Below are positions 50,073 through 57,286 of a stretch of 64,000 bases of DNA, one piece after another. Made by a program: the position numbers and the translations under genes. Every line of letters begins with the position of its first letter. The first letter of the stretch is position 1. Source of the DNA: Planctomycetota bacterium (GTDB taxonomy: Bacteria; Planctomycetota; UBA1135; JACQFD01); the NCBI GenBank assembly GCA_016200225.1, contig JACQFD010000011.1, positions 1 through 64,000 of the forward strand. The letters run 5' to 3'. Under the pieces are notes generated by a model, which was not told the DNA's origin, ran no database searches, and was given only the letters and a program-made list of their open reading frames with translations.

Positions 50073-52643
50073 CTATTGAATCGTCAGCGAAATTCCGCGC
50101 GTCGAGGCGAGATGGTACGGCGACGTGCTGCACGACTGGCCGCCCGCGTAATTCTCCGCGACGACGCCGCACGCATAATAAATATTACCGATAATGATCG
50201 GATTGGAAGGAATCGGCGTCGTCGCGAATCCGGTGCCGGAGATATCCGTATACATATCGAAAGCGTAAATCTCGGTGGCCGATATCAAATCGGCGTGCAG
50301 GAGAATGCCGAGACCGAAGGGATCGCTTCCGAAAAGATCGGGCGAATTGGTAATTAGCAAAAGCGAGAGCGCGTCCGGCGGTCCGTTCGTGATCGCGAAT
50401 CCGAATTGTGTATTGCCGATCGACGGCGTCGAATTGATGACGATTCCGAGGCGGCCGGCGCAGCTCTGCGTGCCCGTGCCGAATGGATAAAACGACGGCG
50501 GCGTGACCGGAAATTGTTGCAATATCGAAACCGTATTCGTCGTCGTCGCGGGCACGACGAGATCGAGGCGTCCGTCGGCGTTCAGATCGCCGGTCGCGGG
50601 CGCCTGCGGCGTCGCCGCGACGGCGTAGAATTGTATCTTCGGCGTTCCGGAGAGGCTCGCGCCGTCGACGACGGCGATTTCAGACGAGGATAGGTTGGAG
50701 GTTCCGAACGCGACGGCGATGTCGGGGAAACCGTCAAAATTAAGATCGCCGACTCCGGCGCCGACGGCGTTCGCGCCGACCGTGACGGACACCGACGCGG
50801 CGAACGAACCCGCCGAGTAATTATAGTAAACGGCGGCCCGTTGGAGCGCCGGAAGAATGACGATGGCTTCGAGCGAGCCGTTCAGGTCGACGTCGGAAAA
50901 TGTTACAAAAGAAGGCGCCGCGGGAAGTCCCGTCGACAGCGGGGAATTGTAAACTCCTGGCGACGCGGCGGTGAAAATAGATAATTGCCAGGACGCCCTG
51001 TCGGCCGATAACAAATCCGGAATCTGGTCTCCGTCGAGATCGCCGGCCGCGACCGAGATTGGTATCGATCCCGTCGCGAGCTGGATCGCGTTCGCGAACG
51101 CGCCGCCGCCGGTATTGAATAGTAAAGAGAGGCTGTTCCCGTTGGAATTCGCCGAGACGAGATCGGGTCTGCCGTCGAGGTTGATGTCCGCGGATATTAA
51201 CGATACGGGAGCGGCGCCGACTTGCTTGTTCAAGGGCGCCGCGAATCCGCCGGAGCCATTTCCATACAATATCGCGACGCGCGACGGCGTCTGGTTGGTC
51301 GTCGCGACGTCCGGTCTGCCGTCCTGATTGAGATCGGCGGCGACGACGCACGCGGGTCCCTGGCCCACAATTGCATTCACGGACACGGCCGGCAGAATTC
51401 CCGAACCGTCGTTCGAATAATATGCAATCGTATTCGATCCCGAGTTCGCGGCGACGACGTCGGCGAAGCCGTTTAAGTTAAAATCCGCGATTGCGGCGGA
51501 TTTCGGAGCGCTTAGTCCGGACAACGTTTGTATCGTTCGCGGAACGCCCGCCGCGTCGCCGAAAAATACAGAAAGCGACTTCGCATAATAATTAGTCGTA
51601 ACCGTGTCGATGCGCCCGTCCAAGTTCATATCCGCCGCGGCGGCCGCGTACGGGCCGTTTTCTATATAATAATTTTCCGCGGGCGCGAACGCCATTCCGC
51701 CGGCGCCGGGAACGATCGACACGCTTTTGCCTTGATTACAAACAAGCAGATCGAGCCGCCCGTCGCCGTTGAAATCGGCGAAGTCCACGGTCGTCGCGTA
51801 CGTGTCGGTTGTAACGGATGCGATTCCCAAGAAACTGCCGAAACCGTCTCCGAACAGCACGGCCGCGCCGCTGCCGTTGAATAGCGCCACCGCGACGTCG
51901 TCCCTGCCGTCGCCGTTCAAATCGCGAATCTTAACATCGTGCGGCCATTGGCCGACCGTCGACGTCGTGAAAGGTAGTAAACCGCCGAACCCGTCATTGA
52001 TAAAAACGTCGATCGCGATTCCGGTGGATTCGCAGACGACGACGTCGGGATCGTTATCATTACTCAATTGGCCGATCGCGACGGCCGACGGCGCCGGTCC
52101 GGAAAAGTAAATTATCGCCGGAAAAAACGCGCCGCCGCCCGCTCCGAGAAACTCCGCAATTTTATTATCCCCGCGAACGGCGACGACGGCGTCGACAAAA
52201 CCGTCATGATTCAAATCGGCGAGAGCGACGCCTTCCGGCGTGTTTCCGGCCGGATAATTCGAGGGAACGCCGAATGCCGCCGGGGGACTTGCCAGGAATA
52301 CGGATATTGTATTTCCCGATTGATTAGATACTACAATATCGAGGACGCCGTCATTATTTAAATCCGCGACGGCGACCGATATCGAATCGCTTGTCCCGCT
52401 CGCGTATTGAACGGGCCCGAAATCTCCCTTTCCGTTGCCGAGCCAAAAGGGCGTATTCGTCGAGAAATAGCCCCCCGAAATCGCGTCTGGAATTCCGTCG
52501 CCGTTCAAATCGGCGATCCAAACGCCGACCGGCGTCGGTCCGCCAGTTGTATATTCGCGTCCGGGGAATTGTTGTCCAAGCGACGGCGCCGCGCACGCGA
52601 ACAGGACGGCGGCCGTCGCGAAAGCCCGAATCGAAGTACGCAT
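50073..52643 (-). CDS. Secreted FG-GAP/VCBS-type protein, copy 1 (14 repeats)
   Basis: The 856-residue product has a signal peptide (FATAAVLFACAAPSLGQQ) and fourteen FG-GAP units with the calcium-binding pattern D-x-(N/D)-x-D/N-G-x-x-D (for example ADLNGDGIPDAI, RDLNGDGRDDVAV, ADMNLDGRIDTVTTN, GDLNADGRLDLVV). Fourteen fits two seven-bladed propellers. The last ~130 residues form a separate domain beginning YPFGTGTQSCAGRLGI, which I know as a recurring C-terminal module of planctomycete secreted proteins. Likely cell-surface binding or adhesion. It is a tandem paralogue of the next gene, with exactly the same length. Confidence 0.9.
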   Translation of the reverse strand: MRTSIRAFATAAVLFACAAPSLGQQFPGREYTTGGPTPVGVWIADLNGDGIPDAISGGYFSTNTPFWLGNGKGDFGPVQYASGTSDSISVAVADLNNDGVLDIVVSNQSGNTISVFLASPPAAFGVPSNYPAGNTPEGVALADLNHDGFVDAVVAVRGDNKIAEFLGAGGGAFFPAIIYFSGPAPSAVAIGQLSNDNDPDVVVCESTGIAIDVFINDGFGGLLPFTTSTVGQWPHDVKIRDLNGDGRDDVAVALFNGSGAAVLFGDGFGSFLGIASVTTDTYATTVDFADFNGDGRLDLLVCNQGKSVSIVPGAGGMAFAPAENYYIENGPYAAAAADMNLDGRIDTVTTNYYAKSLSVFFGDAAGVPRTIQTLSGLSAPKSAAIADFNLNGFADVVAANSGSNTIAYYSNDGSGILPAVSVNAIVGQGPACVVAADLNQDGRPDVATTNQTPSRVAILYGNGSGGFAAPLNKQVGAAPVSLISADINLDGRPDLVSANSNGNSLSLLFNTGGGAFANAIQLATGSIPISVAAGDLDGDQIPDLLSADRASWQLSIFTAASPGVYNSPLSTGLPAAPSFVTFSDVDLNGSLEAIVILPALQRAAVYYNYSAGSFAASVSVTVGANAVGAGVGDLNFDGFPDIAVAFGTSNLSSSEIAVVDGASLSGTPKIQFYAVAATPQAPATGDLNADGRLDLVVPATTTNTVSILQQFPVTPPSFYPFGTGTQSCAGRLGIVINSTPSIGNTQFGFAITNGPPDALSLLLITNSPDLFGSDPFGLGILLHADLISATEIYAFDMYTDISGTGFATTPIPSNPIIIGNIYYACGVVAENYAGGQSCSTSPYHLASTRGISLTIQ
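50077..50595. repeat. Direct repeat, copy 1 (3' end of FG-GAP gene)
   Basis: These 519 bases are nearly identical to 52721-53239, at a constant offset of 2644 bp, and encode the C-terminal module and last FG-GAP repeat. Upstream of this the two genes diverge strongly, so the sharp change suggests recent gene conversion. Confidence 0.85.
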
Positions 52644-52716
52644 GCATGCAACGATAAGCGAACGCGCCCGGGCGCGCCAGTGTCCGGCACGAAATTTAAG
52701 ATTACAAAAAGCGCCG

Positions 52717-55287
52717 CTACTGAATCGTCAGCGAAATGCCGCGCGTCGAGGCGAGATGGTACGGCGACGTGCTGCACGACTGGCCGCCCGCGTAATTCTC
52801 GACGACGACGCCGCACGCATAATAAATATTACCAATAATGATCGGATTGGAAGGAATCGGCGTCGTCGCGAATCCGGTGCCGGAAATATCCGTGTATATA
52901 TCGAATCCGAACGCTTCGGTGGCGAATATCAAATCGGCGTGCAGGAGAATGCCGAGACCGAAGGGATCGCTTCCGAAAAGATCGGGCGAATTGGTAATTA
53001 ATAAAAGTCCGAGCGAGTCGGGCGGCCCGTTCGTGATCGCGAAACCGAATTGTGCATTGCCAATCGACGGCGTCGAATTGATGACGATTCCGAGGCGGCC
53101 CGCGCAACTCTGCGTGCCCGTGCCGAATTGATAAAACGACGGCGAAGCGACCGAGGATTGTTGCAATATCGAAACCGTATTCGTCGTCGTCGCGGGCACG
53201 GCGAGATCGAGGCGTCCGTCGGCGTTCAAATCGCCGGTCGCGGCCATTTGCGGCAGACCGGAAACCGCGAAGTATTGTATAATCGGCGTGCCGAAGAGAC
53301 TCGCTCCGTCGACGACGGCGATTTCGGCGTTGGCCGTGTTCGCCGTGCCGAACGCGACCGCAATATCGGGAACTCCGTCAAAATTAACATCGCCGACGCC
53401 CGCGCCCGTAAGGTTGGCGCCGAGCAATACTGACGTCACCGCCGAAAACGCGCCCGAACCGTTCGAGTAATGAACGGTAACTTTTTGTAGTCCCGGAAAA
53501 ACGCCGACGAGATCGACGATACCGTTCATATCCATATCGGCGGGAACCATGTAGGCCGGCGCGCCCGCGAGCGCGTACGTCGTCGGAGAATTGTAAACTC
53601 CGGGCGACGCGGCCATGAACATCGAGAATTGTGAACTTCCGTTGTCGGCCGATATCAAATCGGGAATCTGGTCTCCGTTCAAGTCGGCCGCGGCCACCGC
53701 GACCGGCGACGTGCCCGTTGTCAAATTTGTAGCATTCGCGAAGGCTCCGGCGCCCTGGTTGATCAAAAGTGATATATTATTTCCGCCGGAGTTCGCCGAA
53801 ACGAGATCGGGTTTGCCGTCGAGATCGAGATCGGCGGCGATCAGAAAAACGGGCGTCGCGCCGACGGATTTGTTAAGAGGCGTGGCGAATCCCCCGGAGC
53901 CGTTTCCATATAAAATCGCGACGCGCGAGGAGGTCTGATTCGCCGTCGCGACGTCGGCCTTGCCGTCCTGATTCAAATCGGCCGCGACGACGTAGCGGGC
54001 GCCCTGGCCGACATTAATATTTACCGGCGAAACGGGCAGCACGCCCGAACCGTTGCCTCCATAATATGAAATCGTGCTCGATCCCGAATTTCCCGCGACG
54101 ACGTCGCCGAATCCGTTTGAGTTATAATCGGCGATCACGGCGCATTTCGGCGCGTTCGTGCCGGTCAGAATTTGTATGGTTTGCGGAATGCCCGAATTGT
54201 CGCCGAATATTACAGAAACCGTCTTTGCCGTATAATTTGTCGTGACGACGTCCACGTGGCCGTCGGCGTTCATGTCGGCGGCAGCCGCCGCGTTGGGTCC
54301 GTTTTCGATATAATAATGAACGGCCGACGCGAACGTCCCGGGTCCCGTTCCGAGAAAAATGGATACATCCGATTTCGCCTGATTGCAAGTTAACAAATCG
54401 AGCCTGCCGTCCAGATTGAAATCGGCCGCGTCGATCGTGGTGGGGTTCGTGTCCGTCGACATTTGTAAACTGCCCGAAAACCCGCCCGCGCCGTTGCCAA
54501 ACAATACCGTCATCGAACTGGCTGTGAACGCCACCGCGACGACGTCGTTCTTGCCGTCGCCGTTCAAGTCGAGAATTTTAACATCGTGAGGTCCCGAGCC
54601 GACGACGGCCGTCGTGTACGGCAGGAATCCGCCGGCGCCGTCGTTGAGATAGATATCCATTGCATTCGAACCGTTTTCGCAGACGGCGAGATCGAGCATT
54701 CCGTCGTTATTAAGGTTTCCGGCCGCGAGGACCGAAGGCGACGATCCCGAATTGTAAAAAACTGGCGCGCCGAACGCGCCGCCGCCGAGGCCGAGTAGTC
54801 TCGCAATTTTGGCATTTGTTAAATTTGAAACAACGGCGTCGTACGCGCCGTCATTATTAAAGTCCCCGAGAATGACGCCCTCCGGCGTCGAGCCCGCGGC
54901 GTAGTTCACCGGCGCTCCGACGACGAATCCGGGACTTGTTAAGAATACGGAAATCGACGAACCGGATTGGTTCGCGGCCACGACGTCGATCGTTCCATCA
55001 TTATTTAGATCCGCGAGGTCGATCGATACGGAGTCGCTCGTGCCGAACGCATATTGGACCGCTCCGAAATTTCCTTTGCCGTCCCCGAACCAAAAGGGAG
55101 TTTGCGTCGAAAAATACCCCCCCGCGATGGCGTCGGGTTTGCCGTCGCCGTTCAGATCGGCGATTCGGATGCCGACGGGATTGGGGCCGTTAGTTGTAAA
55201 TTCATGTCCGGGAAACTGTTGGCCCGCCGCCGTATCGACGAAAAGGGCCGTCGCAAACATCGCTGCAATTGAAGTCGCAATACGCAT
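52717..55287 (-). CDS. Secreted FG-GAP/VCBS-type protein, copy 2 (14 repeats)
   Basis: Also 856 residues, with a signal peptide (TSIAAMFATALFVDTAAGQQ), fourteen FG-GAP units (for example ADLNGDGKPDAIAG, GNLNNDGMLDLAV, LDLNGDGKNDVVAV, ADMNADGHVDVVTTN) and the same C-terminal GTGTQSCAGRLGI module. The protein is a tandem duplicate of the copy at 50073-52643. The two start after the same AGQQFPG-type mature N-terminus, so alignment is possible end to end without length change. Similarity is high at the C-terminus and moderate in the propellers. Likely an exported surface protein of the same class, with altered ligand specificity. Confidence 0.9.
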   Translation of the reverse strand: MRIATSIAAMFATALFVDTAAGQQFPGHEFTTNGPNPVGIRIADLNGDGKPDAIAGGYFSTQTPFWFGDGKGNFGAVQYAFGTSDSVSIDLADLNNDGTIDVVAANQSGSSISVFLTSPGFVVGAPVNYAAGSTPEGVILGDFNNDGAYDAVVSNLTNAKIARLLGLGGGAFGAPVFYNSGSSPSVLAAGNLNNDGMLDLAVCENGSNAMDIYLNDGAGGFLPYTTAVVGSGPHDVKILDLNGDGKNDVVAVAFTASSMTVLFGNGAGGFSGSLQMSTDTNPTTIDAADFNLDGRLDLLTCNQAKSDVSIFLGTGPGTFASAVHYYIENGPNAAAAADMNADGHVDVVTTNYTAKTVSVIFGDNSGIPQTIQILTGTNAPKCAVIADYNSNGFGDVVAGNSGSSTISYYGGNGSGVLPVSPVNINVGQGARYVVAADLNQDGKADVATANQTSSRVAILYGNGSGGFATPLNKSVGATPVFLIAADLDLDGKPDLVSANSGGNNISLLINQGAGAFANATNLTTGTSPVAVAAADLNGDQIPDLISADNGSSQFSMFMAASPGVYNSPTTYALAGAPAYMVPADMDMNGIVDLVGVFPGLQKVTVHYSNGSGAFSAVTSVLLGANLTGAGVGDVNFDGVPDIAVAFGTANTANAEIAVVDGASLFGTPIIQYFAVSGLPQMAATGDLNADGRLDLAVPATTTNTVSILQQSSVASPSFYQFGTGTQSCAGRLGIVINSTPSIGNAQFGFAITNGPPDSLGLLLITNSPDLFGSDPFGLGILLHADLIFATEAFGFDIYTDISGTGFATTPIPSNPIIIGNIYYACGVVVENYAGGQSCSTSPYHLASTRGISLTIQ
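52721..53239. repeat. Direct repeat, copy 2 (3' end of FG-GAP gene)
   Basis: The partner of 50077-50595. It differs at scattered single bases, some silent and some changing residues (for example CCGAAT and CCGAAC). Confidence 0.85.
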
Positions 55288-55375
55288 GAACGCAGGCTAC
55301 GCGAAGGCGCGCGCGCGCGCCAGTGTCCGCGCGACGCTCGACAGGGCGGTGCGGAAATGTTATGAAGTGGGGACG

Positions 55376-56593
55376 ATGCAACTGCGCGCCGCAGCGGGTT
55401 TATTAGTAATCATTTCGTTCGCACGCGCGGGCGTCGGGGATCCGCTGCCGGCCTCTGCGAGCCTCGTCCGCCAATTTGATAGTTTTGGAATCGCGCCCCG
55501 CTCGCAGGGGGCGCGCGGCACCTGTTCGATTTTCGCGGTCACGGCGGTGGCGCAATTCGAAGCGGCGGGCGCGGCCGGAGCCGGCTCGCGGCCGTCGCCG
55601 ATGTCGGAGGAATTTCTCAATTGGGCGGCGAACGAGACGACCGGCAGCACGGCCGACGGCGCGATGTTTTATGAAGCATTGCGCGGATTACAAATGAAAG
55701 GGATTTGTAGCGAAAGCGCGATGCCTTACAATAATTCGGCCGCCGCGGCGATGAGGCCCGCTGCCGACGCGATCGAGCAGGCGCGCGCGCATGCGTGGCG
55801 CTGGAAAGAGCGTTGGATTCGCCGTTGGAATGTAAGCGTTCCGCTTGCGGACGCGGAAATGTTAGCTATCAAAAAAACGATCGCGGCCGGACATCCCGTC
55901 GCCTGCGGATTGCGATGGCCGACCGGCGGCGAAGATTGGTTAATAAGGGTTCCGCCGCCCGCCGCCGTGTTCGACGGCCACAGCGTCGCCCTCGTCGGTT
56001 ACGAAACGAACGAACAGATGCCTGGCGGCGGATTCTTTATATTTAGGAACAGCGCCGGAGCGAGCTGGGGCGATCGCGGATGCGGCAAAATGTCGTTCGC
56101 TTACGTCCGCGCGTTCGCGAACGACGCGGTCTGGCTCGAGTGCGGCGCGCCGGATTCGGAACGCGCAATGATACATTTCGAGGCGGAGGAATTGAAGATA
56201 TTAACAAAGGACAAATGCGACGCGGTTCCGCAGGACATGGCGCCCTTCGGCGCGAAAATGTGGAGCGGCGGAAAACAATTGATGGTTCGCGGCGTCGACG
56301 GCGGCACCCTGACGCTCGAATTGAATATAAACGAACCCGGCCGTTACGGCCTCCGCGTCGCGGCGACGGCCGCACCCGACTATGGAAAAGTAAAATTTAC
56401 GATCAACGGCGCGGCCGCCGGCGTCGAAGAAGATTTATATTCCGGCCGCGTGAGCCCCTCGGGATTGTTGGATCTCGGTGTTCACGATTTCGCAGCCGGC
56501 GCCCAGAAATTACAAATCACAATCGTCGGCGCCGGCGCCGGCGGGGGATACAATTTTGGAGTGGATGCGGTGGAGGCGGTGAGGGGGCGCTAG
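55376..56593 (+). CDS. Secreted papain-family (C1A) cysteine protease with C-terminal beta-domain
   Basis: I place the start at ATG 55376, since the long upstream frame reads antisense through the FG-GAP gene. The 405-residue product has a signal peptide (QLRAAAGLLVIISFARAGVG). The papain catalytic set is complete: Gln44 and Cys50 in RSQGARGTCSIFA, His202 in FDGHSVALVGYE, and Asn225 in FRNSAGASWGDRGCG. From about residue 260 a beta-sandwich domain follows (ELNINEPGRYGLRVAATA, KLQITIVGAGAGG) that resembles carbohydrate-binding-type modules. No long propeptide separates the signal from the catalytic cysteine. It is divergent from the FG-GAP pair. Confidence 0.88.
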   Translation: MQLRAAAGLLVIISFARAGVGDPLPASASLVRQFDSFGIAPRSQGARGTCSIFAVTAVAQFEAAGAAGAGSRPSPMSEEFLNWAANETTGSTADGAMFYEALRGLQMKGICSESAMPYNNSAAAAMRPAADAIEQARAHAWRWKERWIRRWNVSVPLADAEMLAIKKTIAAGHPVACGLRWPTGGEDWLIRVPPPAAVFDGHSVALVGYETNEQMPGGGFFIFRNSAGASWGDRGCGKMSFAYVRAFANDAVWLECGAPDSERAMIHFEAEELKILTKDKCDAVPQDMAPFGAKMWSGGKQLMVRGVDGGTLTLELNINEPGRYGLRVAATAAPDYGKVKFTINGAAAGVEEDLYSGRVSPSGLLDLGVHDFAAGAQKLQITIVGAGAGGGYNFGVDAVEAVRGR

Positions 56594-56639
56594 TGGCATG
56601 CCTCGTTTGAATTCCAATGAGGTATTTACTCAACAACGA

Positions 56640-57197
56640 TCAATTCTCAACAAATAGAAGTTGAACCCAGTACCGATCCGTGTCCGGATATGCCGACACA
56701 AAGAGTGAAATCGTAGTCGAGGCCGGATCGTCGACATAATACGACTCGCGATCGCCTGTTTTGTCGGTGAGTTTTAGAAGTACACCTTGATCCTTCATGG
56801 CTCCTCCGAGTGTCTTAATTGTCGCTTTGACGGTCATTGTTTTGGAATCGAAATCGGACAGCTCGATCGTTCCCGCTCCGCAACTTCTAAATAGATAGTC
56901 TTTCTTTCCCGATACGTCAGATACGTCCGATAACCGAAGCGGCTTTGACGCGAGTTGAGATGGTCTGTGATATGTCCAATTGAAAGTTAATGTACTGGCA
57001 ATGGGCGATATCTGAAATTCCGAGGAGTGCGTCTCATAAATAATATGACTCTGACCGGCGATTTGTTCCGCGGAATTGGGTCCGCCGCCCGGCGGAATCA
57101 CGGTTTGTACACTTACTTGTCGGCACGACCCGAGCGTCGCTGCGACGAGTAGTATCATGAGAGATGTATAAGATCGAAGTCTGGCTTGAGGGGACAT
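56640..57197 (-). CDS. Putative lipoprotein, unknown
   Basis: The ATG at 57197 is preferred over the one at 57215 because GGAG lies six bases upstream of it. The 185-residue product has a basic n-region, a hydrophobic stretch and a lipobox-like ending LGSC near residue 25, so it is probably a lipidated envelope protein. The remainder is beta-rich, with TFNWTYHRPSQLASK and MTVKATIKTLGGAMK, and shows no recognised family. It is convergent with the papain-like gene and 90 bp downstream of the kinase/FGE-like gene on the same strand. Confidence 0.6.
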   Translation of the reverse strand: MSPQARLRSYTSLMILLVAATLGSCRQVSVQTVIPPGGGPNSAEQIAGQSHIIYETHSSEFQISPIASTLTFNWTYHRPSQLASKPLRLSDVSDVSGKKDYLFRSCGAGTIELSDFDSKTMTVKATIKTLGGAMKDQGVLLKLTDKTGDRESYYVDDPASTTISLFVSAYPDTDRYWVQLLFVEN

Positions 57198-57203
57198 GGC
57201 AAT

Positions 57204-57207
57204 CTCC
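57204..57207 (-). promoter_or_regulatory. Ribosome-binding site of the lipoprotein
   Basis: GGAG on the minus strand is six bases before the ATG at 57197. It supports that start over the upstream ATG at 57215, which overlaps the Shine-Dalgarno region. Confidence 0.65.
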
Positions 57208-57286
57208 GGGTACATTTTGGGGTGTTGACGGATTATTTTAAATAGTTAATATAAAAAGTAATTAGTGTAGTGTGTGCCGAATGTAT

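Noticed and set aside
50073..55287. Repeated DNA resembling a CRISPR or satellite array
   Set aside because: Repeats are coding FG-GAP units in frame, about 45-50 residues apart, with no constant short repeat and unique spacers.
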